Assembly (NCBI GenBank): GCA_963402885.1
Contig: OY727093.1
Span: forward strand, 18,956,161 to 19,020,160
Direction of reading: 5' to 3'
DNA: 64,000 bases
Source of the DNA: Antedon bifida
Taxonomy: Eukaryota > Echinodermata > Crinoidea > Comatulida > Antedonidae
Shown piece after piece: positions 1 through 11,640 of the stretch. The notes under the pieces were generated by a model. The model made no database searches, was not told where the DNA came from, and saw only the letters and a list, made by a program, of their open reading frames with translations. The position numbers were made by a program, and so were the translations under genes. Numbering within the stretch: position 1 is the stretch's first letter; each line of letters starts with the position of its first letter.

Positions 1-421
1 TGGCTTCTGCCAAAAGTATAAGTTAAGTTCAAACAATTTAAATGTATTTTTAATTGGTACATTCTGTAATTTATCTGTGTTTTATCAATGGTAGTCCAAA
101 GTCCAAAATTATTGTTTATAGTGATAATTGTATTTAAGGCAATTATCGCTGTATGTTATTCCCTTGAAAAACATCTGTATTATAATTAATGTTTTCATGA
201 ATTATGTTGTTAGTACATAGATATTTGTTAAAATATCTATGTACTAATAACATATTAGTATTAGTTTAGTAGTTGGATAGACTTTAAAGGGTCTATTAAA
301 CTACTAAACTAAACTAATATTGTTTCTTTAAAATGTAATATATTTTTACAAATTAAATTGGCACTAAAACAACCTAAACAGACCACATTGATCACACTTT
401 ATACCACATTTTTTTGTTTAG

Positions 422-471
422 ATGAACCTGGAACATATCAAATAACTTCACAGCATCAAAACATCCTGAAA
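422..471 (+). CDS. NLR mini-exon 1 (frame lost)
   Basis: Starts after TTTGTTTAG and stops at AAA/GTAGGT. It aligns with mini-exon 3 except for a 2-bp insertion, which makes it 50 bp and out of phase. Probably a dead copy. Confidence 0.5.
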
Positions 472-639
472 GTAGGTATTCTATTTATTATCAAGTTTTA
501 CCAAGTTTAAAAGACCAAACAAATGGAAAATTACTGTGGGGAGGCAGCAATTAATTATATTGTAGGTTGTGTGTTAGTAAGATATTAGAAGTTACAATTT
601 TGTATTCAATAAATGTATCTATATATAAATTATGGTTAA

Positions 640-1880
640 TTCTGACATAGGCGAGCACAATGCAAAAACTTCGGTACAAATCTCCGCCTTGGATACCTAC
701 CTTATCTATCTCAGATGTACCGCGAAACGTAGATTTGATAACATTAATGTGCAGTTCGACGCTATTTTTCCATATTTCTATCTTAGAAAGATATTATAAA
801 GAGTTTGTTAACAACATTTATGATTTCAACAGTAGATTTTCTACTCAATTTCAATTCTTGGCGGTCAAGTTATTTCCGGGTTTATGATAAGTTCACCTTG
901 CAGCAACATGGTTTCAACTATTTTCTCTCTTTTATACACAAGGGAGCAGTTAAAATAATAGATTTGACCCTAAAGGTGACTGGAAACAGGCACTTTCCAT
1001 CAATCAATACAGTGTCCCTTTGGAAGACGGAAGAAAAAAATAGATACTATAGTAGGACTGGAGCTTAAGTTGGCCATTAGTCATAGCCATTTTAGTTTTT
1101 TGTTTATTTTAGGAACGGACCGCGCGTGTGAAAGGTACAGTAGTTAAAAAATAAAAATTATACTGCAAATTAATAAAGATCAAATTAAATATACGCCATA
1201 AAGAATCGGAATATATTGTGGGGAATAGTATTATAAAATTACATAGGGAGATTTGATGATAAGACATTAATCGAGTGAAATACCGATAGCTGAGTTTTAT
1301 TAAGTAAGCTGGCAGGAATAACTGTAGGCTATCTGTGTCCTGTTAGGACCGAGATGTCTGCCCATGTTGCAAGCCGTAGTGTCTTCTTCTCTGTCACGGC
1401 AGTTAGTTTCAAAAGATGTTTAAATTAAATAATGTATTAATACTTATTAGGATGATATTTATTCACCCCCCCCCCCCCCCCCCCCCCGGCCAACCCAACT
1501 ATCTAATAAACGTCCATCCCATCCACATTTATAATAACACAATTATACTATTTGTAGTAGAATTCATCGCACTGTTATCTACAATTTACCAAGCATTTGT
1601 TATTCTTTTTTACCACTTTTCATATCTATTAGATAGAGGATTTCATTTGATTATAAATGTTACCATATTATTAAAACTGAAAAAATTTAACATATATCCC
1701 TCGAATAAGCCCCTCCCTCGAGTCAAATGAACTCCGCCTCCCCACCTCCGCCCTACCAAATAATAATAAAGACTATACTTTAAAATGTTATTAATCATCT
1801 AAGACACTGTGAAACAGAATAGTTTAGTTTTACGAATGTCAAGCATTTTCAATAATGGTAACCGACAGAAAACGTAAAAG
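640..1880 (+). repeat. Dispersed repeat R1, copy A, interrupted
   Basis: Two stretches (about 640-905 and 1591-1880) match, on the opposite strand, one continuous block at 22073-22640. The piece between, about 690 bp including a C homopolymer at 1465-1487, has no counterpart in the other copy. It lies in the intron after NLR mini-exon 1. No coding frame was recognised. Confidence 0.7.
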
Positions 1881-1972
1881 AAGAACATTATCATTCCGAG
1901 AACCATCGTCTACACTTCCTAGAGCGAGCGAGCGAAGCGAGCTCACCCTCTAGTATAATTCAATTTTTTTAG

Positions 1973-2005
1973 ATAAATCTGGAACAGAGAAGAGAAGTCC
2001 AGAAG
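1973..2005 (+). CDS. NLR mini-exon 2 (33 bp)
   Basis: Encodes KSGTEKRSPE between AG/GT borders, phase 1 at both ends. A shortened version of the 45-48-bp units that follow. Confidence 0.55.
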
Positions 2006-2112
2006 GTATACATTTATGGTGATGGGTTGTATTGTAGTTGTAGGCCCACGGAACTAAACAATAGGTAATGTCTTATAAGTATGTACTGTACTCTAAACAT
2101 TTTTATTTTCAG

Positions 2113-2160
2113 ATGAACCTGGAACATCAAAGCAGTTCACAGAATCAAAACATCCAGAAA
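2113..2160 (+). CDS. NLR mini-exon 3 (48 bp)
   Basis: Encodes EPGTSKQFTESKHPE between TTTTCAG and GTATGT, phase 1 at both ends, so it can be skipped or included without changing the frame. Confidence 0.65.
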
Positions 2161-2478
2161 GTATGTATTTGATAAATATTTATTGTGAGGAGGCAGCAAT
2201 TATTATCATACCTGCTTCAAATACCTGTCTAAACTCAATGAAATGTTATTTTAAACTGTTGTATATATTTGTGCTACTTTTTCTGTATTTAAGTTTATTT
2301 CATTATTACAATTTAGGGGGTCGGAGAGTCACTCGATAGTATTTTGTTTCAATTTTTGACAAGTGCTCTGTACCTTGTGACCTGTTGGTTTTTTTATTAT
2401 TATTTATAAAAGATGAAATAAATGAAATAGGTTTTGTTATTATAAAGATATTCCCGCACTATAATTCTTTTTTCCCAG

Positions 2479-2526
2479 ATAATTCTAGAACATCGCAACA
2501 ATTCAAGAGACCAAGAAGTCCAGAAG
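2479..2526 (+). CDS. NLR mini-exon 4 (48 bp)
   Basis: Encodes NSRTSQQFKRPRSPE between TTCCCAG and GTATAC, phase 1 at both ends. Same peptide type as its neighbours. Confidence 0.65.
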
Positions 2527-2800
2527 GTATACATTTAATTAATTTATGGTGATTGTATGTCATTTGTAGTTGTAGGTCCACAGAACTAAATAATAGTTTA
2601 GAATATCTTAATCTTGGTTAATATTATGTACTGTATTCTAAATGTTTTACAGTGCCTTTTTAAAAGTGTAACTCCAATTTTTAGTATATTGCTTGTAATT
2701 TTGTTCTTGTACTTTTTCTTGTGTGTTGTTATTGTCAATGAAATTATTTTTTATCAAATAAATACATTTACTTATATTATTAACAATTTTGTTTGTACAG

Positions 2801-2845
2801 ATGAACTTGGGACATCAAAACAGAGGAAGGGGTCAAGTCCAGAGG
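2801..2845 (+). CDS. NLR mini-exon 5 (45 bp)
   Basis: Encodes ELGTSKQRKGSSPE between TGTACAG and GTACGT, phase 1 at both ends. Confidence 0.65.
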
Positions 2846-2969
2846 GTACGTTTTATTAGGGTGATAGGGTATACAATTTTATGTACACCCAGTAAATTGT
2901 CAGAAGATTGAAAAGCAAATGATCTATTTTTTGACAGTACAGTTCTAAATACAATTTTTGTGTGTATAG

Positions 2970-3014
2970 ATCAACCTGGAACATCAAAACAAGAGACAGA
3001 ATCAAAAAGTTCAT
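2970..3014 (+). CDS. NLR mini-exon 6 (45 bp)
   Basis: Encodes QPGTSKQETESKSS between TGTATAG and GTATAT, phase 1 at both ends. It would join the NACHT exon at 3819 in frame. Confidence 0.62.
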
Positions 3015-3107
3015 GTATATTTTACTTATTAGAGTAATGTAATTGTTTAAGCAGTGTTATTTTATATCTTCTGTGAACGGCAGTAACAACAATAAATAAG
3101 ATTATAA

Positions 3108-3216
3108 TAAACAGATTTCTTCATCTTTATCACTTCAAATTAATTAATTAAATTTCAGTATATCACCGGGTGGTTTAGAATTTATTCTGTACCTGTGATG
3201 TTTATATATATAAAAG
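3108..3216 (+). repeat. SINE tail fragment
   Basis: About 105 bp (TATCACCGGGTGGTTTAGAA included) repeated at 3472-3575, where it follows a tRNA-like head. Best read as a 5'-truncated copy of the same SINE. Confidence 0.6.
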
Positions 3217-3284
3217 TATGTCTTTGGAGATCCCACTTCGTGAATAAAATACTGCAAGATGAGGGCGTATCACTTTGATCTCTG

Positions 3285-3575
3285 GTGCGCGTGCGTACAA
3301 TTAAGGGACTAGTGCTGTTCCGCCGTACCACGCCAAGAGTGTTAAAGAGTCGCTACCCAATTAGGTTTGAACAATACCATGAAAGCCCCAGTGGTCTAAT
3401 GGTTAGGACATCTGCATATCAAGCAGAAGGTTCCGGTTTCGAATCTCAGTTGTGGCGACTTTTTCTTATTCTCACAGATTTCCTCATCTTTATTGTTTCA
3501 AATTAATTGATTAAATTTCAGTATATCACCGGGTGGTTTAGAATTAATTCTGTGCCTGTGATGGTTATAATATAA
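3285..3575 (+). mobile_element. tRNA-derived SINE
   Basis: A tRNA-like head at about 3378-3455 has the D-arm GTGGTCTAATGGTTAGGAC, a clean 5-bp anticodon stem (TCTGC/GCAGA) and a B-box-like GGTTTCGAATC, followed by a TTTTT run and the shared tail. The acceptor stem pairs poorly, so it is not called as a working tRNA. A degraded copy is at 37985-38150. Confidence 0.65.
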
Positions 3576-3818
3576 ATAAGGAAATATTTGTAGCAAATAT
3601 TGTAAATATATATAATTCACAATTCTATTATTTATGCTATTTTAAATTCCTATACACTTTAACATTTTCTTTTTTCCCATTGTTCTTGACTTCACAAATA
3701 TAATACTATAAAAATAGATAGATCATACACATGCACAACTTACAGAAAATATTAGGAGAAGAAAAAATTAATAAATATTTATAACAGCCTTACATTTAAT
3801 ATTATTTTAATTGTTTAG

Positions 3819-4909
3819 ATGAAAAAATAAGACACTATCTGCTAACCAATCAACACAAAGTATATCGCAAATTCCATCGATTTACACCACAAATCATGAA
3901 TTCTGCATTTGAAGTAGATTTGACTGATATGTTCACTGAGTTGGAACTACTAAAAGCCAACACACAGGAAGGCAATCAATCTATAGAATTGAAAGATATG
4001 CTACAAAGAATTACATCTACACCTAAATGCAGAGTTCATATTAGAGAGTTAGAAAAAGGTGAAAGTATTTTAAATGTTATTCTAAAGTCAATTGAGCTTG
4101 CAGATTTCAGCTCGTCAACAGGTCTATCAGGAGATGATCAAAAAATGATCAAGACATTTATAAGGGATCATGATGATGAAATTGTATTACTATTAGATGG
4201 TTTAGATGAATTAAGATTTCAAAACAAAAGTCCACTACGTCTTTTCAATCATGAAAGATTAGAAAGGAGTTCAGTGGTAGTTACTTCTCGTTCAATAAAT
4301 ATAGATGAATACATTAAGAAGAGCAATTTACATGTGCAAGTCAAAGGATTTGATAAGAAAAATGTAACAAAATATATTAATAGATATTTTAAACATTTTG
4401 ACAAATCTAAACTGGGAGATTCATTTATTGAAAGCTTTAATCGTTATGATTTCCACCAAACACATCCAGAGATATATTCAATGTGCAGAAATCCAATGTT
4501 GCTTCTCTCAATTTGTTTCATGTGGGAAATTAACAAAGATCTTCCTACTGACAAAGCAGATTTATTCAAAGCCTTTTTTCTATGCATTTTGAATCAATTT
4601 AACAGACAAGACAATCCTCCTAAAATTTGTAAATTTGACAAAATACCGGAGAAATATCTAACTTCTATGCTTCTGTTAGGAAAGTGCATGTATAAACAAT
4701 TAAAGAAAAACCAACTTTCATTTACCAAAGATGAGTTATATACAGCAGGTTTAGATAAAGATAAAGTAGATGATATCCTACCCTTGACTCTAAAACTTGG
4801 TTTTGTATATGAAGATATGTCTAACTTAGACAAGTCTAATCTGGCAAACAACTCCTCACAAGTTAATAGTGGAGTCATTGGTTGGTTTTTACCTATACAA
4901 GTTATGTGA
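3819..4909 (+). pseudogene. NLR NACHT exon, first open part
   Basis: The open frame begins at the acceptor TTGTTTAG (3818), 75 bp before the first ATG at 3896, in the phase the mini-exons need; the ATG is therefore probably internal. Walker B and sensor 1 are clear at about residues 115-155. It ends at the first frame break, where the sense of the protein moves to the next frame. Confidence 0.82.
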
Positions 4910-5710
4910 AAAAGATGATTTGGAGAGTGAAAGTGACAATATAAAGTTATTAATTTCAACATTAGGTGATGAGGAATGGGAGATGATAAGGGAAAGTGAA
5001 CATTTCATTAAGGCACATGAATTTTCAATTGGATTTCTTGGTTCCAGTGCTGCAAATTTGTTGAAACATTTGATCACAAATAGTTTTTAAACATATCGAT
5101 CTTTGGTTTTGCTTCTGAAACAAGTGGTTAATGATAAGCATTTGCAGGAAGTAGAAACTAACCTTATGAAACATTTAACAAAAACAAAGTTAGACATACA
5201 AATTAATGATTTATGTAACTCATTAAGATTGTTTCTCGCTCATCACAGACAAAATACAAATGTACATACAAACAATGTAATATACCTTATTAGAAAAGCT
5301 CATGACATACATGCAGATTACATTAATTACGAGTTTGTTAGTGATATGCCATCTGAAGAAAAAGGAAAAGCACTTGCCCATAGTTTGATTGCTGTATCAG
5401 ATCAAGCAAAGATTTTGAACAGGATAACTGGAGATTGTGTGAATTATGTAGTAGAAGAATGTGAAAAACACAATATGAAATATGACACAAAGAAACATTC
5501 ATTGTAAAACAACTGCTGCATACTTTGTTCATATTTTAACAAATTCACCAGCACTGAAAGAATTCATTGCATCTTCTAATACTATTACAGGTAATATTTT
5601 GAATGATATAGTACTAGGCCTACAATGTGCAAATGAAATGCATGCTAAAAATAGGCAGCAAAAAATGTTAAAATTATCCACCCTTATAATAAGTAATAAT
5701 AAGATCAGAT

Positions 5711-6372
5711 ATGCTTGGCCTTAATATGCATAATTGCAATTTATCAGGTGAGGTGATGAATAATATGATCACAGAGTGTTCTAGTAAAAGAGTTATCTTG
5801 AGGTTATCTAAACTGGATATAAGTGATAATAATCTCAGTCAAATTGATGGTGCTTTACTTGCATCTTTAATGTGTATGATAGATAGTTCAGGGTTGAATT
5901 TACCTACACTTAATATGCATAATTGCAATTTATCAGGTGAGGTGATGAATAATATGATCACAGAGTATTCTAGTAAAAGAGTTATCTTGAGGTTATATAG
6001 CCTGGATATAAGTGATAATAATCTCAGTCAAATTGATGGTGCTTTACTGGTATCTTTAATGTGTATGATAAATAGTTCAGGTATATATGTTTTTTCTCAA
6101 CTTAATATGCATAATTGCAATTTATCAGGTGAGATAATGAATAATATGATCACAGAGTATTCTAGTAAAAGAGTTATCTTGAGGTTATCTGAACTGGATA
6201 TAAGTGATAATAATCTCAGTCAAATTGATGGTGCTTTACTGGCCTCTTTAATGTGTATGATAGATAATTCAGGGAGACTTGATTTACTTACACTTAATAT
6301 GCATAATTGCAATTTATCAGGTAAGGTGATGAATAATATGATTACAGAGTGTTCTAGTAAAAGAGTTATCTT
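5711..6372 (+). repeat. Four LRR units of 189-192 bp, nearly identical
   Basis: Units begin near 5721, 5910, 6102 and 6294. Each encodes LNMHNCNLSGEVMNNMITEY, then VILRLYSLDISDNNLSQIDG and LLVSLMCMI, i.e. two ribonuclease-inhibitor-like LRRs. DNA identity between units is very high, which suggests recent tandem duplication or gene conversion. Unit 4 stops partway at the Helitron border. Confidence 0.85.
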
Positions 6373-6903
6373 CACACACGCATTAAAAAGTTGAAAATGC
6401 GCTTTCTAATCAATTTCGCTCACGTTTCAGGTCATTGAGCATTTCAGCTCGTACATAGCATAGAAAGGCTGTTTTTGCAATTGATTTTTGTTTCTCAAGT
6501 GATCAATTCCATTCATATGTTGACTATCGGATGTCATCATATGGCCACCTGAATTTTGTAAATAAGATTTGCATCTGGCTTCTACATGCCCAAATTCCTT
6601 TAAAATTATCTTCCAGAATTGCTATCTTCATGTTTCATTTTAATGAAATCATCATGTTAAAATATTAGAATAAGTGAGTCTCGTAATTTCATCTATGCTA
6701 CACTGCATGTAATTATATAGTGTATTCTGTAATGTATACTGTATGTCATGTTGTGCTTAGTAGGTTTTGTGCATTAAGCGCTATATAAGATCGATGTACT
6801 ATTATGTCATAAGATGGCATTATCAATTTTCTGTGTTCAAATTTTAATATGCGTGCATGGTGCAATTGCGCGGATAAACTAACTCGTCCAAAGTGACGAG
6901 TTA
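6372..6903 (+). mobile_element. Degenerate non-autonomous Helitron relic cutting the NLR gene
   Basis: From 6372 the LRR sequence gives way to sequence matching the Helitron at 57.1-58.2 kb in the same orientation. Shared parts include a segment with ATGGCCACCTGAAT and the 3' GCGGATAA plus AACTCGTC/GACGAGTT hairpin at 6881-6903. The 5' part is missing and the terminal CTAG is not preserved. Confidence 0.65.
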
Positions 6904-7472
6904 ATGTTAATGTTGTTCATTTTGTTAATGAAAACTGGTACTAATTACTGCTAAAACTGTCAATAATTTGGATAATGTTATGATACACTTTTATACTGAT
7001 TAGATAGTACAGTAAACTCCCTCAATACCAGAAACCTTTGGGCTGAGCTAATATGTCTGCTTTTCCAGAAATCCTCATGGTATTCCGAATGCGTTTTGAA
7101 TAGTAAAATAAGAACTTGGGTCCTTTTAGACTCTGGTTTTGGGAGTGTTTCTGGTTTTGGGAGAGTCAACTGTACCAATATATATTATTATTTAATATTT
7201 ACCTATGCAATGTATTAAAGTAATACTGTACCACAATGCCAACAAATTTAGATTTTATATGATTTATGTACTCATAATAACAATAGTGTCCTTAAGCAAT
7301 ACAAATAATTTAATTGGTATGTAAATTGAATAATTTGATTAAAGAAACAAGTAAAATTTATGTTTTTGTGTTTGAATATAGTAAACTTATGAATAGACTT
7401 CCTTTAAGTCTCTAATTATTTTTTTTTTAAATGGAGTTAGTATTCTTTTACAAGCGCTACTAGTCGACATTC

Positions 7473-7551
7473 ACCCCTAGGACAACTACCCCTAGGACAA
7501 CTACCCCTGAGGACAACTACCCATGAGGACAACTACCCCTGAGGACAACTA
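7473..7551 (+). repeat. 18-19-bp minisatellite, about 4-5 units
   Basis: Units of the form CCCCTGAGGACAACTA, alternating CTAGG and CTGAGG variants. Confidence 0.8.
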
Positions 7552-7629
7552 TCACCTATTATATAAAACCTAAATTCTTGTTATTTGATTGGACGAATGT
7601 GGGTCACATGGCGTGCAATAGTACACACT

Positions 7630-7653
7630 ATTAAACGATCGTTTAATAGTACT
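7630..7653. repeat. Perfect 24-bp palindrome
   Basis: Twelve-base arms (ACTATTAAACGA and its complement) meet without a spacer. No gene nearby explains it as an operator. Confidence 0.6.
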
Positions 7654-8359
7654 TTTTTTCGTGTACGAAAAAAAAATCTTTGCCCGTTTGGAAAATATTT
7701 TGTTTATACTATTGCTTTTGAAATACAACAGCGCCACATATTTTGTACTTTCACCGTGATTTGAATGTTATGACTGGCTTTTCGCGATGGAAGTACATTT
7801 CTGGAGAGATATATGTACTAATTTAGAACAAAAAGGCATTTAAATTAGCTTTAGATCGTTTGTAGGATTTTGATTAATTAATGGGAACATCTCTACAAGA
7901 CGTGGAATCATTGGAAAAACCATAATTAGCCTAGATGAGTTCCAATTAGTGATAGTAATAATTATCCTAGATGAGTGTTGAATTTGGTGAATGATGAAAG
8001 GTTAAATATCAATTTGGCTTTGCCTCGTTGATATAGAACCAGCTATCACTTAGCAGACATCCCACTACCCAATAAAAATTCGCTGGGACAAATATATCAT
8101 GAGTGTTACGTATCTTAGAGAGCATTTTACTCTTACTTTCATTGGAGGGTGGTACCCTGGGTGTTGTCCAATGAGCAGTAGTCCTAGAAAAGCTAGATTA
8201 TTGATTTTTAGACATTTCCATTTATAAGAAACAAGTTGTTTCAATAAGCTCTATAGTTTACGTAGGTCACTAACATTTTGTCTTTATATGCCCGATACTA
8301 TTAGCATCATTTTTTATAAATTTTATTTTATGACAGTTTGGAGACAAGTCTTGCAGACC

Positions 8360-8592
8360 CTTTGCAAAAAAGCCGTATACGAACATATACGATTTACATA
8401 CGTTTTGTTTATGTTTCGTATAGGAAGTCCACTTCGTATACGAAACATATGCGTCATTTCGGAAGTTCCTGCCCGCATAATAAACATATACGAACCTTAT
8501 ACGATCATTTATAAACAATTATACGATCCGTATACGATACAACGCGCATATACAAACTGCATCATATTACCAAGCGAAAGGGGACTGTCCCT
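8360..8592 (+). repeat. GTATACG-rich palindromic element, copy 1
   Basis: Begins CCCTTTGCAAAAAAGCCGTA and is filled with TATACGA/GTATACG variants. The left end is matched in inverse orientation at the right end of the copy at 11.28-11.46 kb. Confidence 0.55.
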
Positions 8593-10730
8593 CTTTTTAC
8601 AAGACGACGATAGCATACGTTTACGATGGCAGGAGCATCTTGACTTCAATATTATTAGTGTACAATTTGTTTGTTTTTTTCAGTCAGTATATGTACATTA
8701 AATTCCCTATGATGATTTAGTTAATAGTTTTCGTGAATGAAAAAAATTGGTGCTGTATTTTACGAGACGTTATTTTTGTATCAAGCATAAAAACCCAGGC
8801 TGTTCCGCCTTGTTTATCCCCTCTGCTATTTCTTTACCTTTGGTATGTTCCATTAATAAGTGAATCATACAAAATGTGCTGTTATTAATTTGAAAGTGCT
8901 TTAATTAATATTAATGTACTTGGAAATAAATAAATAAATATTATATTGTGCCCGCAGTATATTAAATTTAAAACGAGTAAGTAAAGTCTATAAATTACGA
9001 TTTAATAAAAATGTAGAATACATGTGGCTCCCTATTATATATATGGAATGATCCAAATAAATTCGCACAAAACGTGTACGTGTACTACATGCTTGTGTTG
9101 TGTGTGCTGCATGCATGCATGACATTCATTTTCAACCATCATTGTTGTTGTCCAAAAGGATTTTTTTGGCTACGGTTTTTAACTCACCATAAAAAATTAA
9201 AAATGGGATGTAGTTACAGTAGGCCCTCCATGGCCCAAGTAGATAGTAAATTTGATGACTTCTAGCTAGCTAGCTATAGGCATATTGCAATTGTATAGAT
9301 CGAACATGCAGTAAATATGCTACTGCAGCTCTAGTAAACTAAGAGTACCTAGGCCAGGCCTGGGAAAAATATGCCAAGGAAAAGAGTCTGTGGTACACTC
9401 ATTGTAAAATTCCCCATATATTAGATTTGGTTATATTGTATTATTTTAATAACCTACTCTAGCTAGTATATCAACAACGGTGAAATGGAAATACGATGCA
9501 TTATGCATATCATCGTTGCAGAGTTAGAGGTGGTGCCAACAAACATTCAACAGCCAAAAATACAAAAGAGAAGCTCCGACGTTTTAGAGCATTTTAGGCA
9601 TACAGAACTAATTGCTGTCAATTTAGTTGTCACTAATGAATACAATTTAACATAATCTACATATAACTTTAAAAATCCAAATGATAAATTGTACGAGAAC
9701 GTAGTAAAACCAGGTAAATGTCAAATAATTATTTTACATCTCCCTGGTAAAAAGGTACCCCACGCCCCCATTTTTATGCCTCCATCATTTATTTAATTAT
9801 TTTTATTTATTTAATTCGTAAATTTTAAAAAAATCTAAAAAAATATGTGAACCTTTGTAACTTTTTGTTAATAAGATAAGGCTTTATTCATATCATAGGC
9901 GTTGGAGTGGTATAACAACTATGAGCCTAGTTGCGAGGATACCGCCTCGTAACTACGTATTGACGACGTTTTATTATAATATTGAATATGTGTTACTTAA
10001 AAAAGGATGTAATAAAATTGTGTACACATTAGTAGCTAATAGTATTTTTGTGCCATTCTCTGTACACACGCCTGCCGGATATTTGTTTATCAATTTAATG
10101 AATTTAACACATTTTGAGAATTCAAAGTTTTGATCTTTTTCAAGAATCTGATAACCATGACTCATCTTTTTACATAATATACAGCATCAGCATGTACAAT
10201 CTAATTAACAAAGGACAAGGATTTAAAATAAACTGTTACAAATAAACAACTTGCCAAATTAGTGTTACTCCATCTCCATGCTACAACACACTTCGCGGGA
10301 ATAATATCGCTTAACATAAATGATGTAATTTGACCACCCAAAGCTTGCATGTGATGTGACGAATTGAGAGGATTAAACGACGTACCCGCTATGATATGCA
10401 TGACTGGCCAACAGAGAGCCGAGCCGACCACGACAACTGTAGGCAACCGAGCGACGCTCGGTCGTCGTCGGCCTTGTAGTATACCTACCTAGTAGTATAC
10501 CTGTTTAGCGTATTTTATTGACTTGCGAAAAACTTTGTTTGAATTTTATCGGTAGCCTAGGCTATCTATTAAATATGGTCTTATGTCCTAGCTCCTACTT
10601 CTACTACTTACTAATACTAGACTAGGCCTAATGGCTGGTGCTAGGCCAGAGAGCCAGCCTACGTATTTGTTGTAATGACAATTTAAATGTTTTATTTAGC
10701 TCTATTATTCTACTCATTACTACTATTATT

Positions 10731-11253
10731 ACCTCTGCCAAGGAGGTTATGTTTTCACCCCTGTATGTTTGTGTGTGTGTTTGTGTGTGTGTTTGTGAAC
10801 AGCTGGAGGCCACAGTTTTCATCCGATTCTCACCAAATTTGGCCACAATGATCTATGCCCCAAAAGCTTGGACGAGTTCAATTGGGAGGGGAAAAGGTCA
10901 TAGGTCAAGGTCACAACTAACAAAAAACTATTTTACTGCCTAGAGACCACAGTTTTTATCCGATTCTCACCAAACTAGCCACAATGATCAATGACTCATC
11001 ATATAATTGTGTTTAAATTTTGAAGGGTCAGGGTCAAAGATCAAGGTCCACAAAAAAAAACTTAACGGGACTTGAACCAGCGATCTCAACTGTGAGAGGC
11101 TGGATACATAACCATTACACCAAACTCTCATTCACAATTTTGTAGTGTACAGTTAGCCTATTTACACTTAGAACTAATAAAAAAAAATTAAAAAAATATA
11201 TATATATTTTCCGGGGACATTTCATGTAGGGGAATTTTACAGTAGACGGAGGT
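10731..11253 (+). mobile_element. ACCTCCGCC-ended element, copy 1
   Basis: Starts ACCTCTGCCAAGGAGGTTAT and ends ACGGAGGT, imperfect inverted termini shared with 18.24-19.89 kb. It contains a GT-rich run and, on the minus strand, a tRNA-like stretch around 11060-11130 with a B-box-like GGTTCAAGTCC. Confidence 0.65.
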
Positions 11254-11280
11254 TTGTACTCTCGGAGTATCCTAGCCTAG

Positions 11281-11456
11281 TTTGTTCGTATACGATCCGT
11301 ATACGTCCTGTATACGATATTCTTATCATGAATAAACAACGTATACGAACGTATGCTAAACGTATACGATGCCAACCCTTTGTGAAGCAACAGAGTGGAA
11401 ATAATGTAAACAGTAAAATCGTATACGATCGTATACGGCTTTTTTGCAAAGGGGAG
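11281..11456 (-). repeat. GTATACG-rich palindromic element, copy 2
   Basis: Ends with the inverse of copy 1's start (GCTTTTTTGCAAAGGGG). Many short GTATACG inverted repeats; probably a MITE-like or foldback family. Confidence 0.55.
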
Positions 11457-11567
11457 ACACCAGATACTTACATAGCCGGTAAGGCTAGTGGCTTAATAAG
11501 CAGCCTTTCCATTAAATACACAACCAAAGTCTTTGGGAGTAGAGTTGTTCTGTCATGAGAAAAAACA

Positions 11568-11640
11568 CTGACAGGCTTTGAACCCAGGACCCTGTGATCG
11601 GTAGCTGAGCATTTGAAAACCACCAAGCTACAGCTAATTA
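11568..11640 (-). mobile_element. tRNA-like SINE head
   Basis: On the minus strand it has GTAGCTTGGTGGTT (A-box region) and GGGTTCAAAGCC (B-box). A related copy is at 40370-40490, minus strand. Confidence 0.5.

Larger units (their letters stand above)
422..6372 (+). pseudogene. NACHT-LRR (NLR-type) receptor gene, decayed
   Basis: A cytoplasmic NLR-type immune sensor by family. Short repeat exons (422-3014) lead to a large exon from 3819. Seen in order: a pre-NACHT helix (YEKIRHYLLTNQHKVYRKF); a NACHT with Walker B (VLLLDGLDEL), sensor 1 (SSVVVTSR) and winged-helix part (NPMLLLSICFMWEI); a middle region to 5700; and four LRR units (5711-6372). The Walker A GxxxxGKS/T is not recognisable where expected, after TPKCRV, so nucleotide binding is doubtful. 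The NACHT frame stops at 4907-4909, and the continuation lies in other frames from about 4870, 5103, 5482 and 5711. That is at least four breaks, too many for one or two assembly errors. The last LRR unit is cut by a Helitron relic. A death-fold domain, if any, would be left of the window. Confidence 0.85.

Noticed and set aside
3378-3455. Possible functional tRNA gene (anticodon position reads ATC)
   Set aside because: D-arm, anticodon stem and B box look tRNA-like, but the acceptor stem pairs badly, a fixed non-tRNA tail follows, and a degraded relative occurs at 38 kb; a SINE head fits better.
8288-8701. 137-codon open frame in the gene-free stretch
   Set aside because: It runs through the GTATACG-rich repeat and shows no recognisable protein features.
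10201-10446. Minus-strand frame tested as a missing PIKFYVE 3' exon
   Set aside because: No DLKGS, IDYSLL or other kinase motif, and no suitable splice sites.
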